A stretch of DNA of 64,000 nt. Source: Phreatobacter sp. (GTDB lineage Bacteria > Pseudomonadota > Alphaproteobacteria > Rhizobiales > Phreatobacteraceae). Where the stretch lies: contig NZ_JAEULY010000020.1 of NCBI RefSeq assembly GCF_016793595.1, positions 1 through 64,000 on the forward strand. Direction: 5' to 3'. Shown piece by piece: positions 37,000-44,945 of this stretch. Below the pieces are notes generated by a model. The model was not told where the DNA came from and searched no databases. It worked only from the letters and a program-made list of their open reading frames with translations. Position 1 is the first letter of the stretch. Every line of letters begins with the position of its first letter. A program made the position numbers and the translations under genes.

Positions 37000-37470
37000 T
37001 CAGTTGGATGCAAGGGTTGCGTAGGTGGCGCGGCCGATCGCCAGCAGCGCGCCGCGCTCGTCGAAGACATCGACATCGGCAACGCCGACGCTGCGGCCGT
37101 TGCGGCGGACCTTCGCCTTGACGATCAGCGCCGTGTTGACGGCGGGGCGCAGGTAATCGACGCGGAAGTTGATGGTCGGCAGGCCGCGTCCGACGAGTTG
37201 CACCAGGGCGAAATCGCCAACCGTGTCGATCACCGAGGCGATCGGCCCGCCATGCCACTGGCCCGTGCCTCCGCTGCGTTCGAGTTCCGGGCGGAACGGA
37301 GCACGGACGGTGATCTCCTCATTCGCCGCGTCCGCCTCGACGACCTTGAGGCCGAGGAAGGCGATGAACGGCGAAGCATCGAACCTGGCCTGGATGGCCT
37401 CCGCCGACAGCGGAACAGCGACGGCATCAGTCGCTTTGGAAGCGGCGGCACGAAGGGCGTCGGCGCTCAT
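37000..37470 (-). CDS. PaaI-type hotdog thioesterase
   Basis: A 156-residue hotdog-fold protein of the PaaI/YdiI acyl-CoA thioesterase family. It has an N-terminal helical lead, FIAFLGLKVVEADAANEEIT, and the active-site region GGTGQWHGGPIASVIDTVGD followed by INFRVDYLRPA. HGG is the usual nucleophile-water site. It hydrolyses acyl- or aryl-CoA. Its start overlaps the stop of the MDR gene (ATGA). In an operon with a CoA ligase it may release stalled CoA thioesters, as PaaI does in phenylacetate degradation. Confidence 0.85.
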   Translation of the reverse strand: MSADALRAAASKATDAVAVPLSAEAIQARFDASPFIAFLGLKVVEADAANEEITVRAPFRPELERSGGTGQWHGGPIASVIDTVGDFALVQLVGRGLPTINFRVDYLRPAVNTALIVKAKVRRNGRSVGVADVDVFDERGALLAIGRATYATLASN

Positions 37471-38480
37471 GGCGTCACCACGACCTTGCCGAAGACCTCG
37501 CGATCCTCGATCACGCGCAGCGCCTCGCGGGCCTCCGTCAGCGGGTAGGTCTTGTCGACCAGCGCCTTGAGCTGACCCGACGCGACGAGATCGAACAGCG
37601 TGCGAATGTCGTCGGGCTCCCAGCCGTTGGAGCCGAGAATCTGGAGTTCGAAGGTCCAGATGAAGCGAATGTCCTCGGTCGGCGCATAGCCGGCAGTGGC
37701 GCCGCAGGTCAGAAGCCGGCCGCCGAGGCTCAACGCACGCAGCGACTTCACCCAGGTGTCTCCGCCGGTGAAGTTGACCACCGCGTCGATGCCGCCCTTG
37801 GCCCCGCCGCGACGGCGATGCGGCTTGCCGTGACGCTCCTGGATCACCTTGAGGAAATCCTCCTGCGTGTAGAGGATGATCTCGTCGGCGCCGAGTTCCT
37901 TAAGGCGCCTGCCCTTCTCCTCGCTGCCGGCTGCCGCGATGACATAGGCCCCGGCGAGCTTGGCGAGTTGCACCGCGCAAACCCCGACGCCGCCGCTGGC
38001 GCCGAGGATCAGCACCTTCTCGCCGGCGCTGATCTTGCCGATGGTGCGGACCATGCGCAGCGCCGTGCCGTAGGCGACCGGCAGCGCCGCGGCCTGTTCG
38101 AACGAGATGGCGTCAGGAATGCGGATGAGCTGATGCGCCTTGGCGCGGCAATATTCGGCGAGGCCGCCATTGACCGTCTCGCCCATCAGCCCGCCTTCAA
38201 CGCGGTTGATCGGATCGACGAGGACGCGGTCGCCGACCGACCATTCCGTGACGCCCCCGCCGATCTCGGCGATCTCGCCGACCACGTCGAGCCCGATCAC
38301 CACCGGGAAGGGAATTTTGATTCCGGGCATGCCGCGGCGGGTGAACACGTCGTGGTAGTTCAGCGAGCTGGCGCGTACCCGCAAGACGACCTCCCCCGCC
38401 CCGGCGGCGGGCGTCGGGAAGTCGGTCTCGTAGACCAGTTTGTCGAGACCGCCGTGCTCACGCAGGACAACCGCATGCAT
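37467..38480 (-). CDS. Zinc-independent MDR-family oxidoreductase (quinone/enoyl reductase-like)
   Basis: A 337-residue medium-chain dehydrogenase/reductase. The nucleotide motif LILGASGGVGVCAVQLAKLA is clear. The catalytic-zinc signature GHExxG is replaced by GLDVVGEIAEIG and the structural-zinc cysteine lobe is missing. It is therefore probably a zinc-free reductase of the NADPH:quinone or enoyl-CoA reductase type, not an alcohol dehydrogenase. An unusual basic insert (KPHRRRGGAKGG) lies after the Rossmann core. ATG 38480 has a GGAG upstream; a TTG at 38486 is possible. It is the first gene of the operon. Confidence 0.82.
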   Translation of the reverse strand: MHAVVLREHGGLDKLVYETDFPTPAAGAGEVVLRVRASSLNYHDVFTRRGMPGIKIPFPVVIGLDVVGEIAEIGGGVTEWSVGDRVLVDPINRVEGGLMGETVNGGLAEYCRAKAHQLIRIPDAISFEQAAALPVAYGTALRMVRTIGKISAGEKVLILGASGGVGVCAVQLAKLAGAYVIAAAGSEEKGRRLKELGADEIILYTQEDFLKVIQERHGKPHRRRGGAKGGIDAVVNFTGGDTWVKSLRALSLGGRLLTCGATAGYAPTEDIRFIWTFELQILGSNGWEPDDIRTLFDLVASGQLKALVDKTYPLTEAREALRVIEDREVFGKVVVTP

Positions 38481-38885
38481 CGCCAATTCGCTCCGGTGTT
38501 CACCGCTTCTCGACGCAGCTTCGGCTGCCCGATGCGGAGTGCTGGCTGGCGGTCGATCGGCCCGATGCCGAGGGCCACAAGGAGCCAGCTGATTACTGCA
38601 GAAGTCTCGGAAGCAACGCCGTCCAAGTCAATGAAATGTACTTTTTAAAGAACGATCATCTATGGAGGCAAAGTCTCTCACGACGGGATCATGGAGATTG
38701 TTTCGTCCAATCAGGGCAAATTATAGCCAACCTGCCATTGGCTCTAGGCGAATCGTCCTCTTTAACGAACGACGCAGTGTCACCGCGGCATCGCTGCCGT
38801 ATCCCGCCAACGCCATCCCTGGGTCCCGCAGAAGCACGACGCGTCGCGCGACATGCCATAGCTCCAACGGAAGCGGGTTTGCGGA
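38481..38885. other. Intergenic region upstream of the MDR operon
   Basis: It should hold the operon promoter. Part of it is AT-richer than its surroundings (38630-38770). The minus strand has a TTGACT near 38635-38642 but no good -10 at the right distance. A 75-codon plus-strand frame at 38662 has no family signature, so I do not call a gene. Confidence 0.35.
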
Positions 38886-39120
38886 CTAGGTGCTTAGTCC
38901 CGAGGTCAGGTGAACTGGGACGGACTTGAAGCGGCCCGGCTGTTCTGCCGAGGCATTGCAGATGGCTTCGTAGGCGTGAGGCCTTGCAGGGCCTCCAAGC
39001 GCGGTCATCAGCACGCTGACGGCAACACCCTCGGCCCGTTCCAGCATCGCGATCACCTGCGCGAGCTTGGTGCCCTCCAGGAAGCGGCTGATCGCCGAGT
39101 TCTGCCCGCCCGCCCGCCGA
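38886..39120 (-). pseudogene. DUF3489 protein, C-terminal fragment
   Basis: On the minus strand a frame without a start reads SAISRFLEGTKLAQVIAMLE, then RAEGVAVSVLMTALGG, before losing similarity and stopping at TAG 38886. That block is the conserved C-terminal HTH-like part of DUF3489 proteins (typically EG-KLAQVI-ML-R-EGAT). The expected follow-on W-PHT-RGAL recognition segment is gone. It complements the N-terminal-like small gene at 658-834 but is 38 kb away. Confidence 0.55.
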
Positions 39121-39220
39121 TCACGGAACGCGAGACATCAGCAAACCGGATTAAGAAACAGCGATGACCAAATCCATTCGATGGCCACCCATGCATTGAC
39201 ACGTATAATTAATTGAAAGG

Positions 39221-39255
39221 CAATTTGCAATTTGCAATTTGCAATTTGCAATTTG
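39221..39255. repeat. Heptanucleotide tandem repeat (CAATTTG)5
   Basis: Five perfect, uninterrupted copies of CAATTTG in an unusually AT-rich stretch between a decayed DUF3489 gene and the 3' end of the Crp/Fnr gene. It has the form of a slipped-strand microsatellite. It lies 45 bases past the stop of the regulator, so it is not an upstream phase-variation site for any gene I can see. Confidence 0.9.
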
Positions 39256-39299
39256 AAAATAAGCAATACAAATTACAAATAGACCACAAATAGGCAAGT

Positions 39300-40004
39300 C
39301 TATCTCAAGCTAAATACTTCTGAAATTCGCGAATAGCAGCCGCAGCCTCGCGATAAAAGACCCTGGCGGTCGAGGATCTGGATAACGCCATTGCCGGTCT
39401 GAATCGCATTGCTTTCACTGAATCCTTTCAAGATTATATTCACTGTTGCCCGACGCAGAGACATCACCTCGGCTATCGTTGCTTGCGTCACCGGGATTGC
39501 GCGACGATTGCATCGGTCGTCAGTCGTTAGCAGCCAACGTGCAAGCCGTTGCTCCGCACTGTGGATGTTGACGCAAGCGCTTGACTCCATCAGCTGGAAG
39601 ATCAGCGCACGTGCATACCGTTTCACCGCCGCCATGACGGCTGGTTCCCGCGCCGTGACCTCGTTCAGGGCATCAATCTCCAGCCACGAGGCATAGCCAG
39701 CCACGGCTACGACACTGGTGCTGAGCGCGGCTTCACCACCGAAGAGCAAGGCGGCACCGACAAATCCTTCGTTCCCGATCGACGCCTTCTCGGCTGAAAC
39801 GCCGCTCGGTTCGGTCTTCCGAAGCGAAACTACACCCGAATGCGGAAATATGGCGTGGGTGAATGGCTCGCCCTCTGAATAGAGCCTTTGGCCAGCGGAA
39901 AGAGGCCTGATGCTCAACGCATGACGTAGCGTGTCCAGCACATCTTCGCCGAACGCCAAGAGGACGCGGTTGCGTATGCTGAAGTCGTCTTGGTCTTTAG
40001 ACAT
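39300..40004 (-). CDS. Crp/Fnr-family transcriptional regulator
   Basis: A 234-residue regulator. The cyclic-nucleotide-binding-like barrel is seen in RLYSEGEPFTHAIFPHSGVV with glycine turns. A GNEGFVGAALLFGG stretch and a long dimer helix follow. The C-terminal winged helix is VTQATIAEVMSLRRATVNII with the wing NAIQTGNGVIQILDRQGL. No N-terminal cysteine cluster of the FNR type is present, so it is not an Fe-S oxygen sensor of the classical kind. It diverges from the PAS-GGDEF-EAL gene with a 277-base gap. Target and ligand unknown; it might regulate the signalling genes next to it. Confidence 0.87.
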   Translation of the reverse strand: MSKDQDDFSIRNRVLLAFGEDVLDTLRHALSIRPLSAGQRLYSEGEPFTHAIFPHSGVVSLRKTEPSGVSAEKASIGNEGFVGAALLFGGEAALSTSVVAVAGYASWLEIDALNEVTAREPAVMAAVKRYARALIFQLMESSACVNIHSAEQRLARWLLTTDDRCNRRAIPVTQATIAEVMSLRRATVNIILKGFSESNAIQTGNGVIQILDRQGLLSRGCGCYSRISEVFSLR

Positions 40005-40281
40005 GTCGTCGGCAAATCCTAACCGGGGGCGTTAGGGAAGGTAACGGAATGTTAACGAAATTCGATTACGTTACCGTACATCACAATGACGGCAAGGAAC
40101 ATTTGATGGCGCATTACGTAACGCTTGAGCCATTCGACGCGCATTGAGCTTCCGAAACCGTAGCCGACTGGCACCGTGAAACGCAACCGCACTAAAGTTC
40201 GACGCTCTTCACGTGCGCACATCGTCATGCGCCTACCTGTCGCCTGGCGGGATCTCTCCAGCAGGCTCCGAGCCCGGAGGA

Positions 40282-42533
40282 ATGATGCACAATCGCCTCG
40301 TCGCCCCTACTCAACCGCCCAGTGTCACCGACGCTGTCGAGCCGGCGGCATCGCTCCCTGAACCCCCGCGATCATCCCCCGAAGAGCAACCACAGATCAG
40401 CTACATGTTCGAAAATCGCTTCAGCGAGAAGAGCTCATCGCTCTCCGACGGGCGCTCAATCAGACGGCGATCGTTGCCGCTACAGATCGGGCCGGGCGGA
40501 TCATTCATGCCAATGCTCGCTTCTGCGAGATCAGCGGATATGCCGAGGATGAACTGATCGGACAAGACCACCGAGTTCTGAACTCCGGACATCATCCCGG
40601 GGAGTTTTTCCAGGGCTTGTGGCGGACGATTGCACGCGGCGATACTTGGCATGGAGAGGTACGCAACCGAGCAAAATCTGGGGCGCTTTATTGGGTCGAT
40701 ACCACAATTGTCCCCCTCCTCTCGCCAAGCGGACTTCTTCAGGGCTATGTGTCGATCAGGTTCGACATCACGGCCCGCAAGCAGGCAGAACTTGAGCTTG
40801 CGACTGAGAATGTGTTTCGACGGCAGGCGGAAAATCTCCTCCGCCAGATCGTCGATACGATACCGGCTGGGATTTCGGCGTTCGACACGAACGACAGACT
40901 TTTGATCTACAATGACGCCTTCAAAGCTTTCTACCCGAAGGTGGCCGACCTAATTCAGGAAGGCGTCAGTTTTGGGGAGATTTTGAGGACTGCAGCGGAG
41001 CGCGGTCAGTTCGCGGAGGTTGGCGGGCGAGGTCGGGACATCGAGGCGTGGCTAGCGCGCCGGATGCGAGAGCATGCCAAGCCGACACAGACCCTTGTGC
41101 AGAAGCTCGACGACGGCCGCTGGGTTCAGATCCTCGAGCGGCGCACCGCGGACGGACTGCATGTCACAACTCGCGCCGACATCACCGAACTCAAAGTTGC
41201 CGAGCAAACGATACGGAAGCAGGCTGAACAGGATTCCCTGACCGGGCTTGCAAACCGTACAGCGGTCTACAATCGAGTTGTGCGGCTCCTCGCGGACAAG
41301 GCGCCGCAGGGTCTGCTCGTGGTGACAGACCTCGATAATTTCAAGGCGATCAACGACACGCTCGGCCACGACGCAGGTGATGAACTGCTCGTCGTCGTGG
41401 GACGCCGCCTCGCCGGTGCAGTACGCAAATCCGACATGGTCGCCCGGCTCGGTGGTGATGAATTTGCTATCGTCATAGACGGCATCACATCCAGGCAGGT
41501 TGCCGAACGGCGTTTGGCCCGGCTCGCCAATTGCGTACAGCAGCCCGTCGCGCTCACCGGCCGGACGGTTCAGCCGCGGATCAGCATGGGTGTGGTCCTG
41601 ATGACCACCCAGAGCAAGAGCCGCAGGGATCTCTTCCGAGAGGCCGATCTGGCACTTTATCAGGCCAAGGCCGCGGGGCGTGGGAGGTACACCTTCTTCG
41701 ACGAGACGATGTTGAAAGCGGCGGAGCGACGTCAATCGGATATCGAAGAACTCAGGATGGGCCTCGACCGTGACGAGCTCCGCGTGGAGTTCCAGCCCCA
41801 GGTCAATCTCCAGACCGGGGAGGCCGTGGGGCTGGAGGCCTTGGCGCGTTGGCAGCGTTGCTCCGAAACGGTATCGCCCGCCTCCTTCATTCCACTTGCC
41901 GAGGAATCCGGGCTGATCATCCCGCTCGGGACCCGCGTCATCGAAATATCCCTCGCCTTCCAAGCCTCCATGCGGGCAAAGGGGCTCCGCCCCGGCCGAC
42001 TGGCGATCAACGTCTCAGCCGCCCAGCTGAAGCTAGACGATTTCGTCGAGACCCTCGCCAACCAGCTAAGCCGGTTCAGGCTGAGACCCGCGGATATCGA
42101 GATCGAAATCACCGAGACGGTGCTGCTCGACCGCTCGATCCATCAGATTGTGCGCACAATCGAGAAGCTTGACGCCCTGGGGGTCACGATCGCTCTCGAC
42201 GACTTCGGAACGGGCTACGCGTCGCTTTCGCACCTGAAACAGTTCAAGGTCGATCGCCTGAAAATTGACCGTTCCTTCGTCGCCGACATCAGGCCAGAGG
42301 ACGGCCGCGGCGTGATCGCGCGGACAATTGTGTCACTCGCCCACAGCCTGGGGATGGATGTGGTCGGTGAGGGCATCGAGACGCAGTTTCAGTCGGAAGC
42401 TTTGCGGGCGATCGGCTGCGACATCGGCCAGGGGTACCTGCTCTCCCCACCGCTCGTTCCCGACGAGACCGAACGATATCTCCAGCAACGCGCGACCGTT
42501 CCGGTCGTGCCGTCCATGCGCATCGTCGCCTGA
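40282..42533 (+). CDS. PAS-GGDEF-EAL cyclic-di-GMP enzyme, interrupted by a frameshift
   Basis: The natural gene probably starts at ATG 40282 (GGAGG just upstream) and reads about 45 codons in one frame. It then continues in another frame that is open from 40362 but lacks a start until a TTG at 40617. The second frame carries a full PAS domain (RIIHANARFCEISGYAEDEL, then a PAC-like end), a second sensor-like region, GGDEF (RLGGDEFAIVID) with an RKSD inhibitory site exactly five residues before it, and EAL (GLEALARW, ITETVLLD, LDDFGTGYASL). All visible catalytic motifs are intact. One missing A in GAAAATC (40411-40417) explains the break. Either the N-terminus is lost in vivo or there is a sequencing error. 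Confidence 0.8.
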
Positions 42534-42563
42534 ACTCGGCAGCATGATCTCTGGGAATGACAG

Positions 42564-42920
42564 ATGCGCAAACCTCGTCGCGGCATCCACCGACCCACCA
42601 GCTACGTGACCATAGGTACCCCTGACAACGTCGTTGATTTCCCCGGCCTGCAAAATCTGGAACAGGACGCAGGCCCGCATCGCGATGTCATTGCAACGGT
42701 CACCCACATCATCCGTCAGATGAGTGGCCTCGTGAATGCAATCAACGAGGGGCCGGCAACCGACGACGAAAAGGCCAAGTACGCAATCTGGCTTTGCTCG
42801 GCATCGGCTTTGTGCCTCCGCGTCCAGCTGGAATATTTCGATCACTTGATCGACGGCAGCGCGCGAACTTCCGATGGTCCGTCATTCGAAGCTCCGCTGT
42901 CCCCGGGGCCTCCTGCGTGA
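42564..42920 (+). CDS. Hypothetical protein
   Basis: A 118-residue protein starting 30 bases after the GGDEF-EAL gene. Its middle (DVIATVTHIIRQMSGLVNAI, then an acidic linker and KAKYAIWLCSASALCLRVQL) looks like two amphipathic helices. The start (basic MRKPRRG) and the end (Pro/Ser rich) look disordered. I do not recognise the family. The next gene starts in its stop codon (GTGA), so it is probably expressed with its neighbours. A role in signalling is suggested only by position. Confidence 0.55.
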   Translation: MRKPRRGIHRPTSYVTIGTPDNVVDFPGLQNLEQDAGPHRDVIATVTHIIRQMSGLVNAINEGPATDDEKAKYAIWLCSASALCLRVQLEYFDHLIDGSARTSDGPSFEAPLSPGPPA

Positions 42921-43346
42921 GCCCCCCACAGCAACACTGGAGAGAATTTCGCACGCAGGTGTCACTGCCGGCGGTCCTTGTTTCACGGGATAATGAAAGT
43001 GCGCCGCCTTTCCATGACCTAGATGGCAGCAGACTTGTCGCCGCTGTCGACTTGATCCAAGCGGATTACTTTCGCGCCTTGTCAGTTCCGGAGATCGCGC
43101 AACGAGCCGGCATGTCTCGGTCTCACTTCACCCGGTACTTTGCCGACGCCTTTCGGGACCACCCGGTACCAGTGCCTGTTGCGCGCCCGGGTCTGCCACG
43201 CGGCCCGCCTGATCTCCGCACCAGAGCATCCCCCGAGGACCATTGCGAGACTTGTGAGCTTGGCAGCGCCGAACGGATGCGCGTCATTTCAAACTCGCTT
43301 TCGCGACTACCCCCCGTGTTTCCGCGACACCTACCTATCCGCATAA
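42917..43346 (+). pseudogene. AraC-family regulator, HTH only, frameshifted
   Basis: A GTG overlapping the previous stop begins a short protein of about 140 residues whose core is an AraC HTH: LSVPEIAQRAGMSRSHFTRY for the first helix pair. The frame then breaks. The continuation in the next frame reads PFGTTRYQCLLRARVCHAAR, followed by the region of the second HTH. One T too many in the CTTTCG at 43150-43155 accounts for it. The second HTH also looks eroded. It is probably inactive, or the site needs resequencing. Confidence 0.65.
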
Positions 43347-43424
43347 ACATCTGAAATGCGTTGAGTTTTTCTCATGCTCGCATTCCCCTGAGCTGTCCTC
43401 TTCCCCGATCAAGCGAGGCCCCGA

Positions 43425-44768
43425 ATGAGCATCCCAACCCACCAGCGTCTGGCCTTTCACGGCATCGATGCGAATGTCTCTAAAGTCCTGCGTTCTCACA
43501 AGTCTCTGGTCCTGGAGATGATGCCCTCTATCCTCGACATGTTCTATGATCACATCGAGAGGTTCCCCGAGACCAAGGCGTTCTTCCGAACCCGCGACCA
43601 CATGATGCACGCCAAGAAGATGCAGTTGCGGCATTGGAGCCTCATCCTCGACGGCAGATTCGACGAACACTACGTCGCGTCGGTAACGAAGGTCGGTGAA
43701 GTCCATAACAAGCTGGGGCTCGAGCCGATCTGGTACATCGGCGGCTACAATGCCTTGGTCACCGGGCTCCTTGACTCCATCGCGGCCAAGTTCAACAGCA
43801 CTTGGCTGAACCGGGGCGCTTCTGTCACCCGAGCCGACGTCCAGAGGGCGGTGGTGAAGGCGGCCATGCTCGACATGGATTTCGCGATCGCGGTCTATGC
43901 TGAAGCGGGGCGACGCGATCGGCGCGAGACTCTCGACCGGCTCGCCAGCGAATTCGAAAGGACCGTGGGAACGATCGTTTCCGGGGTAGCAGCGCAATCG
44001 GCCGAACTGAAGACCGCAGCTGAAGCACTGAGCGCCACCGCGCAGCAGACCGCCGACCAGTCGCGAATGGTGTCCAGCTCGTCGGAGGAAGCCTCCGCCA
44101 ATGTTCAGACGGTTGCTGCCGCCACTGAGGAGTTGTCCGCGTCGGTTTCCGAGATCGGATCGCAGGTGAACGACTCAGCCCGCATCGCGCGAGAGGCTGT
44201 CAGTGACGCCGAGAGAACGGTCTCGTCAATGCGTGCGCTTGCGTCCGCGGCCCAAAGTATCGGAGACATCGTGGATCTCATCAACAACATTGCCGGCCAG
44301 ACCAACCTCCTGGCGCTGAACGCCACAATCGAGGCAGCACGCGCAGGCGAGGCCGGTCGAGGGTTCGCAGTGGTCGCCCAGGAGGTGAAATCGCTCGCCG
44401 AGCAGACGGCGAAGGCGACAACCGAAATTGGTGCGCAAATCGGCGAGATCCAGCGCTCGACCGCCGACTCGGTCAACGCCATCGATGGCGTCGCCAACAT
44501 CATCCGGTCGATGGATGGGATCGCATCGTCCATTGCCGCCGCCGTTGAGGAACAGAGCGCTGCGACCAACGAGATCTCCCGCAATATCCAAGAAGCCGCT
44601 CACAGCACGAGCGCCGTCATGAACAATATCAGCGGCGTGACCGATGCAGCGGCTCATACCGGTGGGTCTGCCACGAGGGTTCTGACTTCGGCAACCGATC
44701 TCGAGCACCGGTCGCAGCGTCTGCGTGAAACCATGGCGACATTCCTGGCAACCGTCCGGGCGGCCTGA
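43425..44768 (+). CDS. Globin-coupled chemoreceptor (HemAT-like aerotaxis transducer)
   Basis: A 447-residue soluble receptor with no membrane segment. Residues 1-165 form a sensor globin: the F-helix motif MQLRHWSLILDGRFDEHYVA places the proximal haem His at residue 70, followed by HNKLGLEPIWYIGGYN. Residues 180-447 form a coiled-coil signalling domain with the conserved hairpin tip around NLLALNATIEAARAGEAGRG. The receptor should bind oxygen (or NO/CO) and signal through CheW/CheA, whose genes are not in the window. It follows a c-di-GMP gene and a broken AraC gene, and it faces a second chemoreceptor across a shared terminator. Confidence 0.92.
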   Translation: MSIPTHQRLAFHGIDANVSKVLRSHKSLVLEMMPSILDMFYDHIERFPETKAFFRTRDHMMHAKKMQLRHWSLILDGRFDEHYVASVTKVGEVHNKLGLEPIWYIGGYNALVTGLLDSIAAKFNSTWLNRGASVTRADVQRAVVKAAMLDMDFAIAVYAEAGRRDRRETLDRLASEFERTVGTIVSGVAAQSAELKTAAEALSATAQQTADQSRMVSSSSEEASANVQTVAAATEELSASVSEIGSQVNDSARIAREAVSDAERTVSSMRALASAAQSIGDIVDLINNIAGQTNLLALNATIEAARAGEAGRGFAVVAQEVKSLAEQTAKATTEIGAQIGEIQRSTADSVNAIDGVANIIRSMDGIASSIAAAVEEQSAATNEISRNIQEAAHSTSAVMNNISGVTDAAAHTGGSATRVLTSATDLEHRSQRLRETMATFLATVRAA

Positions 44769-44896
44769 CCGTCCCGGACCTTGCGGCACCCCTAATCGTT
44801 CCGCGCAGGGGCTCCGCAAACCATGCAGCCGAGCGCCCGACGGACAACTTGATGCGGACGGCGAGGTGACCGGTCCGGGCAAGTCGTGAGCTCGAA

Positions 44897-44926
44897 AGGG
44901 GCCGGCACCTGACAGCGCCGGCCCCT
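44897..44926. terminator. Bidirectional terminator between two chemoreceptor genes
   Basis: A perfect 10-base-pair stem (AGGGGCCGGC and GCCGGCCCCT) with a 10-base loop lies between two convergent genes. On the plus strand it is followed by CCTTTG and on the minus strand by TTTCGAG, so the T-tracts are short on both sides. It probably ends transcription of both receptors. Confidence 0.7.
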
Positions 44927-44945
44927 CCTTTGTGTGTGTGGCGTG

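Noticed and set aside
38662..38889. A 75-codon plus-strand frame
   Set aside because: No homology pattern, and it overlaps the end of the DUF3489 remnant on the other strand; probably non-coding.
39221..39255. Heptamer repeat as a possible CRISPR array
   Set aside because: The units are contiguous and only 7 bases long with no spacers, and no cas genes are nearby.
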